Assembly (NCBI RefSeq): GCF_001267405.1
Contig: NZ_CP012369.1
Location: 2,398,402 to 2,462,401 of the forward strand
From: Moorella thermoacetica
Lineage (GTDB): Bacteria > Bacillota > DSM-521 > Neomoorellales > Neomoorellaceae
DNA length: 64,000 nucleotides
Direction: 5' to 3'
In this document: positions 41,463 through 50,106 of the stretch, one piece after another
Position numbering within the stretch: position 1 is the first letter of the stretch
How the letters are laid out: each line of letters begins with the position of its first letter
Translations under genes and position numbers: made by a program
Notes under the pieces: model-generated
Databases searched by the model: none
Told to the model about the DNA's origin: nothing
Seen by the model: the letters and a program-made list of their open reading frames with translations, nothing else

Positions 41463-42344
41463 TTAACCTGCCGGCAGAGAGACCCTGGCCCGCTCCACTG
41501 GAACACTCTTTTTAAAATTCCTTTCAAAATCGTCCAGGCTTAACCCCAGCACTTGCCGAAAGGCCTGGTCCAAGGTGTCTCCCTCCCCGAGACTGGCCAG
41601 CAGCTGGCGGAGGGTTGTTATACCTCGCTCCCGGACCAGGAAATCTACTATCAACCAAGACTGGCGATAAGCCAGAGACTGGTCGGGCAAGCTGTCAAAG
41701 CCCCTGTCCATATCCTTCAGGGGGTACCAGGCCTGCGCCCGGTCTGACCCAGGCATGGTAAAGCCAGTGAGCCGCCGTTCCACCTCCTGGGCAACGCCCT
41801 CCGTCAACCAGCGCGGATAATTCCCCCGGGCCTTCATATCCACCAGGAGGTGGGTAAATTCATGGGCCACAGGTCCGGCGGTTTTAAAGATGGCGGCAAC
41901 CTCACTCGGATCCTGGCTCTCAACCCAATCATGAGGTGAAAGCACCCGGACGACCCCACCCCAGTAAACACCCATGGCACCCTCGCTGGCAGGCCAGCCA
42001 AACTGGCGTGCCAGGCTGGCCCGGTCTGGGTACAGGAGAATCAGGAGCTTCCCTCCCGGGCGGTATCCCAGGAGCCGGGAAGCAGGTTCATAAGCCGCTT
42101 CGGCGGTCTCCAGAACGAGGGGAGCTACATCGGCGTCTCCGGGTTGGTAACGCAGGATAAAATGGGTACTGGTGAGGCTCGCCCATCCCCTGGTCTGCCA
42201 GGCGGTATACCCCGCTATTAACTGGCGCATCAATCCATAAGTCACAGTCCGTGGCAACTCTGTCTGAGAAAAAAAGAGGCCTCCGGTCAAAACCAAAAAA
42301 ATAAGGCAAAAAATAAGAAAAACCTGCCACCAGGCTTGGAACAT
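41463..42344 (-). CDS. Membrane-anchored zinc metallopeptidase (peptidase MA-like, gluzincin)
   Basis: A 293-residue protein with one N-terminal membrane helix (about 6-25) and an extracytoplasmic peptidase domain. VAHEFTHLLVDMKARG carries the HExxH zinc motif (near residue 172) and WLTEGVAQEVERRL, 20 residues on, provides the downstream Glu ligand, as in the peptidase_MA family. The ATG at 42344 has GGGGAGGGGAG upstream. A perfect TATAAT lies about 35 nt before it, without a clear -35. The natural substrate is unknown. Confidence 0.86.
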   Translation of the reverse strand: MFQAWWQVFLIFCLIFLVLTGGLFFSQTELPRTVTYGLMRQLIAGYTAWQTRGWASLTSTHFILRYQPGDADVAPLVLETAEAAYEPASRLLGYRPGGKLLILLYPDRASLARQFGWPASEGAMGVYWGGVVRVLSPHDWVESQDPSEVAAIFKTAGPVAHEFTHLLVDMKARGNYPRWLTEGVAQEVERRLTGFTMPGSDRAQAWYPLKDMDRGFDSLPDQSLAYRQSWLIVDFLVRERGITTLRQLLASLGEGDTLDQAFRQVLGLSLDDFERNFKKSVPVERARVSLPAG

Positions 42345-42421
42345 GGTTCTCCCCTCCCCAGGAAAACTCCCGGTTTCGATTATACTACAGCTTGGTGACA
42401 GTATCACTGGTAATGAGTGGC

Positions 42422-42451
42422 ATAAAAAATCCGGAGCGCTACGCTCCGGAT
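42422..42451 (-). terminator. Terminator after copZ
   Basis: Perfect 10-bp stem ATCCGGAGCG/CGCTCCGGAT with a 3-nt loop (42429-42451) and U7 on the minus strand. Confidence 0.92.
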
Positions 42452-42455
42452 ATCC

Positions 42456-42671
42456 TCACTTTACTTCATAGCCGGCATCGCTAATGGCCTTTTTCATGGC
42501 CTCGATATCGACCCGGCTGGAATCATAAGTAACATGGGCCGTCCGGGCCCCCAGGTCAACTGTCGCGGCGGTAACGCCGTCCAGATTCTTAAGGGCCCTT
42601 TCAACACTCATTTTGCAATGGTTGCAGGACATACCCTCCACCTGCAAGGTTACTTCTGCCACCTTTTTCAC
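42456..42671 (-). CDS. copZ: Copper chaperone CopZ-like (heavy-metal-associated domain)
   Basis: A 71-residue ferredoxin-like HMA domain. The metal site is GMSCNHCKMSVERAL (CxxC near residues 16-19). It probably binds Cu(I) and passes it to a P-type ATPase, which is not encoded nearby. ATG with GGGGGTG upstream. A strong promoter with a CsoR-like palindrome over the start site supports copper-responsive control. Confidence 0.93.
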   Translation of the reverse strand: MKKVAEVTLQVEGMSCNHCKMSVERALKNLDGVTAATVDLGARTAHVTYDSSRVDIEAMKKAISDAGYEVK

Positions 42672-42675
42672 CCCC

Positions 42676-42694
42676 TATACCCCTAATAGGTATA
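42676..42694. promoter_or_regulatory. CsoR-like operator upstream of copZ
   Basis: The inverted repeat TATACC-N7-GGTATA, with an inner CCCC run, resembles the GC-tract palindromes bound by CsoR copper repressors. It covers the predicted transcription start and ends 4 nt before the copZ ATG region. Confidence 0.65.
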
Positions 42695-42699
42695 TTTTT

Positions 42700-42728
42700 A
42701 TTATACGCCTGCAACTGGTCAGCGTCAA
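42700..42728 (-). promoter_or_regulatory. Sigma-A promoter for copZ
   Basis: TTGACG (42723-42728), 17-bp spacer, perfect TATAAT (42700-42705) on the minus strand. Confidence 0.85.
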
Positions 42729-42771
42729 GTTTAACCTTTCCCCTGTTCCCTACCGGGTGCCGGTTTTAAGG

Positions 42772-43686
42772 TTAAAGGTTGGCCAGGTAACGTTCCGCCG
42801 CCATGGCGGCTACCGCACCGTCGCCTACCGCCGTGCTCACCTGGCGAAAATTCTTAGCGCGAACATCACCGGCGGCAAAGACACCGGGAATGGATGTGGC
42901 CAGGTCTTCCCTGGTAACAATATAGCCGTCGGGGTCCAGGGTTAAGGCCCCGCCGAGGAAGTCAGTGTTGGGCTCCAGGCCGATGAAAATAAACACCCCG
43001 TCAAAGGGCTCTTCCCGGAGGGCCCCGGTACGCACATCCTTCAACTGCAGGCTGCTAACCTTATCCTTACCCTGGATGGCGTTGACTACCGTATTCCATT
43101 GGAAGGAGATCTTCGGGTTATCCCGGGCGCGATCCTGAATGACCCTGGTGGCGCGCAGAGCGTCACGGCGGTGAATAATGGTGACCTGGCTGGCAAAGCG
43201 AGTTAAAAACAGGGCTTCTTCTACCGCCGAGTCACCGCCGCCAACTACAGCCACCTTCTTGTCTCGGAAGAAGGCCCCGTCGCAGGTAGCGCAATAAGAA
43301 ACACCGCGCCCGCGCAATTCGGCTTCCCCGGGCACCCCCAGGGGACGGGGATGGGCGCCGCTGGCGATAATCACAGCCCGGGCCTCATATTCGCCGTTGC
43401 TGGTAATAACCTTTTTATTGGCCCCGGAAAAGTCAACCTCCCTGACGGTGGTCATTTCCAACCTGGCGCCGAATCGCTGGGCCTGTTCGGCAAACTTCAT
43501 GGCCAGGTCAATACCGGTGATCCCATCGGGAAAGCCCGGGTAATTCTCGATCCTGTCGGTCTGGCCGGCCTGCCCACCGGGGGCGCCCATCTCCAGCAGA
43601 ATGGTATTCAAACCCCCCCGGGCGCCGTACAAGGCTGCCGTCAGCCCTGCCGGCCCGCCGCCGATAATCATTAAGTCGTAGACCAT
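42772..43686 (-). CDS. trxB: Thioredoxin-disulfide reductase
   Basis: FAD flavoenzyme of 304 residues. The FAD motif is [19 protein letters not shown] near residue 7, the redox-active CATCDG site is in [17 protein letters not shown] (near residue 133), the NADPH-binding motif is [16 protein letters not shown], and [16 protein letters not shown] is the C-terminal FAD segment. Whether NADPH or ferredoxin is the donor cannot be told. ATG with AGGAGG upstream. Confidence 0.96.
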   Translation of the reverse strand: MVYDLMIIGGGPAGLTAALYGARGGLNTILLEMGAPGGQAGQTDRIENYPGFPDGITGIDLAMKFAEQAQRFGARLEMTTVREVDFSGANKKVITSNGEYEARAVIIASGAHPRPLGVPGEAELRGRGVSYCATCDGAFFRDKKVAVVGGGDSAVEEALFLTRFASQVTIIHRRDALRATRVIQDRARDNPKISFQWNTVVNAIQGKDKVSSLQLKDVRTGALREEPFDGVFIFIGLEPNTDFLGGALTLDPDGYIVTREDLATSIPGVFAAGDVRAKNFRQVSTAVGDGAVAAMAAERYLANL

Positions 43687-43821
43687 GGGGCAGCCTCCTT
43701 CTTAAAAATAACTCTGTCAGGAGCTGGCTTGTTATCCCTTGTTTTAGGCTAATACCAGCCCGCATCCTTCTGGACTGTTAGAAACGAGTCACCACCAAAG
43801 GGCACATGGTCCTTCCCGTTG

Positions 43822-44217
43822 TTACAGAGGATTACTGGAACGCAGGTGCTCCTTCTTGATACAGCGGTCCATAATGACTTCCAGTCCTGCGGCCCGGGCC
43901 CGGGCTGCGGCTTCCTCATGAACAACTCCCTCCTGGAGCCAGATTACCGGTACACCCCGCTTAATGGCCGCGTCGACAATCGGGGGTACGGCTTCGGCCC
44001 GGCGAAAGACGTCCACAATATCTATGGGTATATCTGCCGGGATGGCCTCCAGGTCAGGGTATGCTTTCTCCCCCAGGATGGTCTCAACAGCCGGGTTCAC
44101 GGGGATGATCCTGAAGCCGTGATCCTGGAGGTACCTGGCCACCTGGTAGGAGGGCCGGTCTTCTTTATCAGATAAGCCGACTATGGCTATATTATGCACC
44201 TTGCTGAAATCCATCAT
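43822..44217 (-). CDS. CoA-binding domain protein (YccU-like)
   Basis: A 131-residue Rossmann-fold protein. NIAIVGLSDKEDRPSYQVARYL is the nucleotide-binding loop and IDIVDVFRRAEAVPPIVDAAIKRG continues the succinyl-CoA-synthetase-like CoA-binding fold. VIWLQEGVVHEEAAARARAAGLEVIMDRCIKKEH is the conserved end, with Cys near the C-terminus. The role is unknown. ATG with AGGAGG upstream; own promoter. Confidence 0.9.
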   Translation of the reverse strand: MMDFSKVHNIAIVGLSDKEDRPSYQVARYLQDHGFRIIPVNPAVETILGEKAYPDLEAIPADIPIDIVDVFRRAEAVPPIVDAAIKRGVPVIWLQEGVVHEEAAARARAAGLEVIMDRCIKKEHLRSSNPL

Positions 44218-44245
44218 GCAACCTCCTTTCGTTAAAACTATAGTT

Positions 44246-44274
44246 AGTATACGCCACTACTTTAGTCATTGCAA
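44246..44274 (-). promoter_or_regulatory. Sigma-A promoter for the CoA-binding protein gene
   Basis: TTGCAA (44269-44274), 17-bp spacer, TATACT (44246-44251) on the minus strand. A 10-bp palindrome AACTATAGTT (44235-44244) lies just downstream near the start site and could be an operator. Confidence 0.75.
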
Positions 44275-44276
44275 GA

Positions 44277-44306
44277 GAAAAAATCCTTACGGCTTGTCCG
44301 TAAGGA
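44277..44306 (-). terminator. Terminator after the G5/LysM/M23 gene
   Basis: Perfect 9-bp stem TCCTTACGG/CCGTAAGGA (44284-44306), 5-nt loop, then U6 on the minus strand; it lies 73 nt past the stop codon. Confidence 0.88.
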
Positions 44307-44379
44307 TGATTATGGCTATCTTATTCACTGATGGTTTTCCGCCAAAGCGTTATAGATATCTTGGGGGCTATGACAACTT

Positions 44380-45807
44380 TCACCTCAGATAACTGGCCGG
44401 GTTGCGGAAGCTGCCTCCGACCAGGACCTCAAAGTGCAGGTGGGGGCCTGTGGTACGGCCGCTAACCCCTACATAACCGATGATCTGGCCTTGAGATACC
44501 CGCTGGCCCGGCCTTACATTGTAACCAGATAAATGGGCATACCTGGTAACCAGGCCACCATGGTCGATTACTACCATCCGACCGTAGCCACCGTCGTAAC
44601 CGGTGCTAACAACTACTCCGCCTGCAGCCGCTCCCACCGGTTCGCCGATACTGCCCGCAATATCCAGGCCTGAGTGAAACTCGCTACCCCGGTAGCCATA
44701 GGGGGAAGTGATATACCCGCGGATGGGCCAGGCCAGGAGCCCGGAACCGCCGCTCCGGGAAGCCAGGGCTGTTACCCCCGTACCCTGCTGTACCACCCGG
44801 GCAACCGGTTCCGTAAGGACCTGCTGCCGAAGTATCTTTTTGTCTACGACCACACCATTTCTGGTCACTACTTGGTAAGTAACCAGTTGTTCGCCCTCTG
44901 TGCCCTCCTGAATTATCTTTTCCTGGCCTCGTAAAAGGTCAGCCGTTTTTTCTACCCGGGTTTCAAAGGGTACCGGTTCCTTGATATCCTGATTATAAAC
45001 AACCATCACCTGAAGCAATGGTTGTACTGTTGTCAGTTTCAATTGCTGCCCGATATCCAGGCGTTCTCCCTGGATCTCGGGGTTGGCCCTTTTAATGTCG
45101 TCAACCAGCAGGTTATGTTCCCTGGCAATGGACCAGAGGGAATCCCCTTCTTTAACAGTATAGGTGCTACTGCTGGCTGCTGTTCCCTTCAACTTGGCAA
45201 GGGCCGCTTCCGGGCTTAAAATCTCTTCCGGACTGGCCTGGCGGTGCTCGTAAGCCACTTGTTCCAAAAATTTGACCTCCTGGACCTGCCCTATAGCCGC
45301 CGGTGGTTCAAAGGCCTGTTTAAACGCGGCCAGAACAGCGTCAGCGGTAGCATCGTCTTTCAAAACCAGCCGCGGCTGCCCGTCAATGGTAATGACCGTT
45401 GCCGCCGCCACCAGGTGCAATCTTTCGGCCAGGAGGCTTTTTAATTGTTCCTCCGCTATAACTTCCTGCGGATTGGCCCGGACTGCTTTAAAATCTACCT
45501 GATCGGTATAGCGCACACCCTGGTAACTGCCAGCCCCTCGTTCTTTTAGGATCTCCTGTAAGGCCCGGTTGAACTGTTCCCGGGTGGCTACTATTGCCAC
45601 CTGCTGGCCGTTGATGAAAACAGCCAGGGCATTCGGGGTTGTAAGCTGGTGCCAGGCTGCTAAGAGCAGGCCGCCGGCTAAAATACCAGTTATTACTAAT
45701 ACTCTTTTTCCTTTATTATCCCTTATTCCTGCCCACCGTAAGGGCAGCTTTTTTAGGAAGCGCCCTACGCTGGCCGCTAGCTGCGGTAGCTTATCTGGCG
45801 GCGGCAT
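44380..45807 (-). CDS. Membrane-anchored peptidoglycan endopeptidase: LysM, G5, M23
   Basis: A 475-residue cell-wall hydrolase. A membrane helix lies near residues 37-54 (VLVITGILAGGLLLAAW). A long alpha/beta region follows, then LysM (TYTVKEGDSLWSIAREHN, near residue 215), a G5 domain (VVYNQDIKEPVPFETRVEKT to VVDKKILRQQVL, about 270-345) and the M23 domain with FHSGLDIAGS and HLHFEV zinc motifs. ATG at 45807 is chosen for GAGGAGGAA upstream. This architecture is common in sporulating clostridia. Transcribed after the SCIFF genes, separated by 76 nt. Confidence 0.93.
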   Translation of the reverse strand: MPPPDKLPQLAASVGRFLKKLPLRWAGIRDNKGKRVLVITGILAGGLLLAAWHQLTTPNALAVFINGQQVAIVATREQFNRALQEILKERGAGSYQGVRYTDQVDFKAVRANPQEVIAEEQLKSLLAERLHLVAAATVITIDGQPRLVLKDDATADAVLAAFKQAFEPPAAIGQVQEVKFLEQVAYEHRQASPEEILSPEAALAKLKGTAASSSTYTVKEGDSLWSIAREHNLLVDDIKRANPEIQGERLDIGQQLKLTTVQPLLQVMVVYNQDIKEPVPFETRVEKTADLLRGQEKIIQEGTEGEQLVTYQVVTRNGVVVDKKILRQQVLTEPVARVVQQGTGVTALASRSGGSGLLAWPIRGYITSPYGYRGSEFHSGLDIAGSIGEPVGAAAGGVVVSTGYDGGYGRMVVIDHGGLVTRYAHLSGYNVRPGQRVSQGQIIGYVGVSGRTTGPHLHFEVLVGGSFRNPASYLR

Positions 45808-45883
45808 GGCATTCCTCCTCGTCTCCAAAAAAATAACCCGTAAATAAAAATATTCTACCTCACTTGCCAGGAATCCTGCCCCC

Positions 45884-47305
45884 TCAACAAAATTTTCCCG
45901 CCATTTTTACCTGAACGTAAAGGGCGGCTTCCAGGCGCATTTTTTGGATGGCGCAAGCGATTGGTGCCGGCTGGCGCAGGTCGCCGGTAGCAGCCAGGTT
46001 GGCCGCGTGGCAGCCGCCACTGCAATAAAAGCGTGCCCAGCAACGACTGCAGGCCGGCTGGTTATAGACATAAGCCTGGCGGAAGGCTTCCCGCAGCTCG
46101 GGACGCCGGATTCCCTCCCGGACATTACCCAGGCAGTAATCCTTACGCCCGACGAGCTGGTGACAGGGATAGAGGTCCCCTGCCGGGGTTACAGCCAGGT
46201 AACTGGTACCGGCACCACAACCGGTAAGTCTTTTTGTCAGGCACGGCTCGGCAGCGGCATCGATATTGAAATGAAAAAAGGAAAAACCTTTTCCTGCCCT
46301 CGCCCTCTCCAGGTAAATCCGGGCCAGGCGCCGGTACTCCCCTGCCAGCCGGGGTAAATCTTCCTCTTTAATAGCATATTCGGCCTCAGGGGCCGCTACC
46401 ACCGGCTCCATGGACAGGTAACGAAACCCTAACTCTACCATATGCAGGATATCACTGGTAAAATCAAGATTCTGGCGAGTGTAGGTTCCCCGGACCCAGT
46501 AGTCCCGGTGCCCCTGGCTAGCGACAAAATGCTGCTCCCTGGGGACAACTCGTTCATAAGTGCCCCGGCCGGCGGCGTCAGGCCGGTTGAAATCATGGAC
46601 CTCCCGGCGACCATCCAGGCTCAGGATGACGCTCACGCCCTCAGTGATCAAGTAGTTTTCAATTTCCGGGCTTAAGGCCAGGCCATTGGTTGTCAGAGTG
46701 AAGCTGATTCCCTTACCGGCTGCGGCTGCCTTTTCCCGGCCGTAAGCCACCAGTTCCCGGACCACACCGAAGTTCAAAAGGGGTTCCCCACCGAAAAAGT
46801 CTACCTCTACCCGCGGGCGGTTGCCTGCTTCCCGGAAGAGGAGATCGAGGGCCGCATAACCGGTATCCCGGTTCATGAGACCGCGCTCGCTACCGAAGGG
46901 ACCTCCGTCGGCAAAGCAGTAACGGCAGCGCATGTTACAATCGTGGGCAACATGCAGGCAGAGGGCCTGGAGGGAAGGCTGCGGCGGCCGGTAATTCCTG
47001 CCGACTTCATCGACGCTAAAAAGGGTACCGGCGGCCTGTCTGGCTGCCAGTTCCCGGCATACCTCCAGGACGGTAGCCGTTCCCCAGGTCCGGACGGCCC
47101 GGGGCAGGACGGTGATCAAGTCCTCCGCCGTCAGTACGCCCTGTTCCTGACGGTCCCTTAACTCCTCCAGGACATCCCGGGCCGCGGCGTCAATGAGGTG
47201 TACGGCACCGCTGTTGACATCCAGGAGTAGGGTCAGGTCTTCAAAGTCGAACCAGTGCAGGTCACCCTGCCAGTCGACCATTTGCAGGTTTAAGGTTGCG
47301 GTCAA
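45884..47305 (-). CDS. scfB: SCIFF peptide maturase, radical SAM/SPASM thioether-forming enzyme
   Basis: Installs a Cys sulfur-to-carbon thioether in the SCIFF ranthipeptide encoded just upstream. The N-terminal about 90 residues are the RRE-like peptide-binding domain. The radical SAM motif CxxxCxxC is in AHDCNMRCRYCFADGG (near residue 125). The SPASM region has GCGAGTSYLAVTPAGDLYPC, KDYCLGN and CSRCWARFYCSGGCHAAN, supplying ligands for two auxiliary Fe-S clusters. TTG at 47305 is preferred (AAAGGA 8 nt upstream); a GTG six codons earlier is possible. A hairpin separates it from the precursor gene. Confidence 0.94.
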   Translation of the reverse strand: MTATLNLQMVDWQGDLHWFDFEDLTLLLDVNSGAVHLIDAAARDVLEELRDRQEQGVLTAEDLITVLPRAVRTWGTATVLEVCRELAARQAAGTLFSVDEVGRNYRPPQPSLQALCLHVAHDCNMRCRYCFADGGPFGSERGLMNRDTGYAALDLLFREAGNRPRVEVDFFGGEPLLNFGVVRELVAYGREKAAAAGKGISFTLTTNGLALSPEIENYLITEGVSVILSLDGRREVHDFNRPDAAGRGTYERVVPREQHFVASQGHRDYWVRGTYTRQNLDFTSDILHMVELGFRYLSMEPVVAAPEAEYAIKEEDLPRLAGEYRRLARIYLERARAGKGFSFFHFNIDAAAEPCLTKRLTGCGAGTSYLAVTPAGDLYPCHQLVGRKDYCLGNVREGIRRPELREAFRQAYVYNQPACSRCWARFYCSGGCHAANLAATGDLRQPAPIACAIQKMRLEAALYVQVKMAGKFC

Positions 47306-47332
47306 TTTTCTCTTCCTTTCCACATATACAAC

Positions 47333-47358
47333 AAAGGCCCGACAGGTGGTGTCGGGCC
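47333..47358 (-). terminator. Attenuator-like hairpin between scfA and scfB
   Basis: Perfect 9-bp stem GGCCCGACA/TGTCGGGCC (47336-47358), 5-nt loop, then UUUGUUGU on the minus strand. It starts 7 nt after the scfA stop codon, so most transcripts would end after the precursor gene and fewer continue into the maturase gene. Confidence 0.72.
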
Positions 47359-47364
47359 CGGAGG

Positions 47365-47511
47365 TTAGTTCCTGACTTTACGTTCGCAGGGCTGGTTGCT
47401 CACGGTAATGGAGGTCTTACAGGCCGACTGACAAGATACGTGGCAGTTGCCACAGCCGCCTGTCTTAACGCTGGCCTGCAGGCGCGGGGTAAAAACCGTC
47501 TGGATGTGCAT
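47365..47511 (-). CDS. scfA: SCIFF ranthipeptide precursor, variant with five Cys
   Basis: A 48-residue precursor too short for many gene callers. The core GGCGNCHVSCQSACKTSITV followed by SNQPCE matches the SCIFF consensus, except that the Cys normally in KTSCT is Ile35. Cys are at 20, 23, 27, 31 and 42. The residues matching the thioether donor and acceptor in the C. thermocellum peptide (Cys, then Thr five residues on) are kept as Cys31 and Thr36. The ATG follows AAAGGGAGG. The product's role is unknown across the family. Confidence 0.95.
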   Translation of the reverse strand: MHIQTVFTPRLQASVKTGGCGNCHVSCQSACKTSITVSNQPCERKVRN

Positions 47512-47526
47512 ATACGAGGCCTCCCT

Positions 47527-47919
47527 TTAGCGCTTGGAGAATTGTGGCGCCTTGCGCGCTTTCTTTAAGCCGTATTTTCTTCTTTCTTTCATCCGCGGGT
47601 CTCGGGTGAGAAAACCGTTCCGTTTTAATACCGGCCGTAAATCCCCGTCAGCTTGTAAAAGGGCCCGGGCAATGCCCAACCGGATAGCGCCGGCCTGACC
47701 GGTGGTACCGCCGCCTTCCACCCGCGCCAGGACGTCGAAACGCCCGGCCATATCGGTTACCTCCAAGGGCTGGCGGACCAGCATTTCAAGGATCTTCTGG
47801 CCGAAATATTCATTCAGAGGCCGGTTATTAACGATAATACGCCCCTCCCCGGGAACCAGGCGCACCCTGGCGATAGCGTTCTTCCGCCGCCCGGTGCCGT
47901 AAAACTGTACTTGGGCCAT
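47527..47919 (-). CDS. rpsI: Ribosomal protein S9
   Basis: Small-subunit protein of 130 residues whose C-terminal tail reaches the P-site t[21 protein letters not shown] at the start and [24 protein letters not shown] region at the end, with the invariant Lys-Arg terminus, are diagnostic. ATG behind GGAGGCGACCGTT. It follows rplM by 18 nt in the usual L13-S9 operon and is followed, after 15 nt, by the SCIFF precursor gene. Confidence 0.98.
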   Translation of the reverse strand: MAQVQFYGTGRRKNAIARVRLVPGEGRIIVNNRPLNEYFGQKILEMLVRQPLEVTDMAGRFDVLARVEGGGTTGQAGAIRLGIARALLQADGDLRPVLKRNGFLTRDPRMKERRKYGLKKARKAPQFSKR

Positions 47920-47937
47920 AACGGTCGCCTCCTTCCG

Positions 47938-48372
47938 TCAGTCCTTAATTTCCCATACCTGCGGTTGTTGGGCGGCATGGGGATGGCTATCGCCCCGGTA
48001 GACCTTCAACTTTTTAACCATTTTTCGGCCCAGGCTATTATGGGGAATCATTCCCTTCACGGCCTTCTCAACGGCCCTTTCGGGGAAGGTCCGCAGCAGG
48101 GTAGCGTAGTTCATAACCCTTAAACCGCCGGGGTAACCGGTATGGCGGATATACTGCTTCTTCTGAAGTTTATTACCTGTAAGGCGGACTTTCGCGGCGT
48201 TGATGATAATCACGTAGTCGCCGGTATCCACATGGGGGGTAAAGATGGGTTTATGTTTACCCCTGAGGAGGCGGGCAGCTTCGGTGGCCACACGGCCCAG
48301 GGTCTTCCCGGCCGCATCGATTACATACCACTTACGCTCAACCTCATGGGGTTTGGCCATAAAAGTGGACAT
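47938..48372 (-). CDS. rplM: Ribosomal protein L13
   Basis: Early-assembly large-subunit protein of 144 residues. [30 protein letters not shown] (start) and [25 protein letters not shown] (end) are the family landmarks. The ATG at 48372 has AGGAGGGAAAAA upstream; the upstream in-frame ATG belongs to the promoter region. It is the first gene of the rplM-rpsI unit. Confidence 0.98.
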   Translation of the reverse strand: MSTFMAKPHEVERKWYVIDAAGKTLGRVATEAARLLRGKHKPIFTPHVDTGDYVIIINAAKVRLTGNKLQKKQYIRHTGYPGGLRVMNYATLLRTFPERAVEKAVKGMIPHNSLGRKMVKKLKVYRGDSHPHAAQQPQVWEIKD

Positions 48373-48402
48373 TTTTTCCCTCCTGTTCCTGTCAACAGTC
48401 AT

Positions 48403-48431
48403 ATTTTAAGCAATAACACCTTGCAAGTCAA
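48403..48431 (-). promoter_or_regulatory. Sigma-A promoter for rplM-rpsI
   Basis: TTGACT (48426-48431), 17-bp spacer, TAAAAT (48403-48408) on the minus strand, a few nt past the truA stop codon. The leader is only about 25 nt, so no L13 autoregulatory structure fits. Confidence 0.82.
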
Positions 48432-48435
48432 GGAA

Positions 48436-49176
48436 TTAGTATTCCACGCGCTCCAGGCAGAGTCCACGGGCCGGGGCCGTCGGTCCTGCCTTTTCCCGGG
48501 AACGGGCCGCCAGGATGGCCGGGATAGCTTCCGGCACCAGGCGACGGCGGCCGATCTCCACCAGTGTGCCGACCATAATCCGGACCATATGGTAGAGGAA
48601 ACCATCGGCTATGACGTCAAAATAGATAAAGGGGCCGTTCTGACTGACGCTGGCCTGCTGCACCTGCCGCTCAAAGTGGCGCACCGGGCTACCGGCGGCG
48701 CAAAAGGAGCGGAAATCGTGGCAACCCTGGAGGTAAGCCGCCGCCCGGGCCATGGCTATTACATCGAGGGGCTGCCGCAAGTGCCAGCTATAACGGCGGC
48801 AGAAAACATCGGGAACGCGATTGTTATAGATGGTATAACGATACCATTTTCGTTTGGCGCAATAGCGAGCATGGAAATCCGGCGCTACCTCCACCGCCTC
48901 CAGGGCGGCAATGTCTGCCGGCAAGACGCTGTTCAGGGCCAGGGGCCAGCGTTCCACGGGTATCCGGGCCCGGGTACTAAAGCTGATTACCTGCCCCCGG
49001 GCATGGACCCCGGCGTCGGTTCGCCCGGCAGCTACCGGAGTTATTTCCTCCCCGGTCAACCGTTTTAGAGCGGCGGCTACCTCACCTTGAACAGTAGGAC
49101 CGTGGGCCTCCGGCTGGACCTGCCAGCCGGCATAATTGCTGCCGTCATAGGCCAGGGTAATCTTCAGGCAGGGCAT
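48436..49176 (-). CDS. truA: tRNA pseudouridine(38-40) synthase TruA
   Basis: Isomerises uridines 38-40 in the anticodon arm. The 246 residues have the catalytic Asp in VAAGRTDAGVHARGQVISF near residue 53 and the conserved YDGSNYAGWQVQPE at the start. FHARYCAKRKWYRYTIYN is also typical. It lies downstream of the ECF module, as in many Firmicutes. Confidence 0.97.
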   Translation of the reverse strand: MPCLKITLAYDGSNYAGWQVQPEAHGPTVQGEVAAALKRLTGEEITPVAAGRTDAGVHARGQVISFSTRARIPVERWPLALNSVLPADIAALEAVEVAPDFHARYCAKRKWYRYTIYNNRVPDVFCRRYSWHLRQPLDVIAMARAAAYLQGCHDFRSFCAAGSPVRHFERQVQQASVSQNGPFIYFDVIADGFLYHMVRIMVGTLVEIGRRRLVPEAIPAILAARSREKAGPTAPARGLCLERVEY

Positions 49177-49244
49177 CGCCAGTAATCCTCCGCGTGCTGA
49201 AAGGGAAAATACCAGGGGCCTGGGGAAAACGCCGGCCCGGCCGG

Positions 49245-50039
49245 CTAGTTGCCGGACTTCAGCCGGTAAAATAACGTTCCAGCTGCCAGGGCGCCAGCCA
49301 GCAGAAGAAAGAGAAAATCGGTTGCTGTGAAGTTTAACTCCCGCATCCTGGTGCGGCCTTTGCCCCCCTGGTACGCCCGCGCTTCCATGGCTTCCGCCAG
49401 GTCTTCCGCCCGGCGAAAGGCGCTGACAAAGAGGGGGATGACCAGGGGCAAAAGGTTTTTTACCTGCAGGCCCCGGAAGGAGGCCCCGCGGGCCATCTGA
49501 GCGCGCATAATCCTCTCGGCCTCTTCCAGGAGGGTGGGGACAAAACGCAAAGCCAGGGTCAGCATCAGGGCCAGTTCCTGGGACGGCAAGCCGATCCTCT
49601 GGCCCGGCGCCAGGAGGCGCTCCAACCCGTCGGCCAGAGCCAGGGGGTCAGTAGTGGCCGTAAGCAGAACGGCAGCCAAAATCAGGAAAAATACCCGGGC
49701 CAGGGCCAGGAGGCCCAGGTTGAATCCCTCACGGGTTACCGGCACGGGCCCTAGATACACCAGGATCGTCCCCGGCGTAGTGGCAAGCTGGAGGAAAAAA
49801 ATAAGAGCCAGAAAGAAGGCCAGCGGCCGCAGCTGCTTCCAGATAAAGGATGGTGATAAGCCGGCCGCCAGGACCGCGGGTAGGGCTACGGCCCCTGCGA
49901 GGAAAGCCGATTCACCGGTGGGAGCCACTAGAAGGGCCAGGCCGTAAAGGAACAGGCCCAGCAACTTCGACCGTGGATCCAGGCGGTGGATGGCGCTGTT
50001 CCCTGGTACATATTGGCCCAATTCAAAGGCCACCACCAT
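49245..50039 (-). CDS. ecfT: ECF transporter transmembrane subunit EcfT
   Basis: Membrane coupling subunit of the energy-coupling-factor vitamin and metal transporters. The 264 residues have about five or six hydrophobic segments. Two Ala-Arg coupling motifs that dock to the ATPases are seen in AQMARGASFRGLQ (near residue 188) and AEAMEARAYQGGKGRT (near residue 222). Start as ATG/GTG region at 50039 behind AAAGGAGGG. It serves substrate-binding S components encoded elsewhere. Confidence 0.96.
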   Translation of the reverse strand: MVVAFELGQYVPGNSAIHRLDPRSKLLGLFLYGLALLVAPTGESAFLAGAVALPAVLAAGLSPSFIWKQLRPLAFFLALIFFLQLATTPGTILVYLGPVPVTREGFNLGLLALARVFFLILAAVLLTATTDPLALADGLERLLAPGQRIGLPSQELALMLTLALRFVPTLLEEAERIMRAQMARGASFRGLQVKNLLPLVIPLFVSAFRRAEDLAEAMEARAYQGGKGRTRMRELNFTATDFLFLLLAGALAAGTLFYRLKSGN

Positions 50040-50106
50040 CCCTCCTTTAACCCAGACTATGGCATCCCTGTAAAACCACCAGCTGCCACACCATTAAATT
50101 TCCTGC

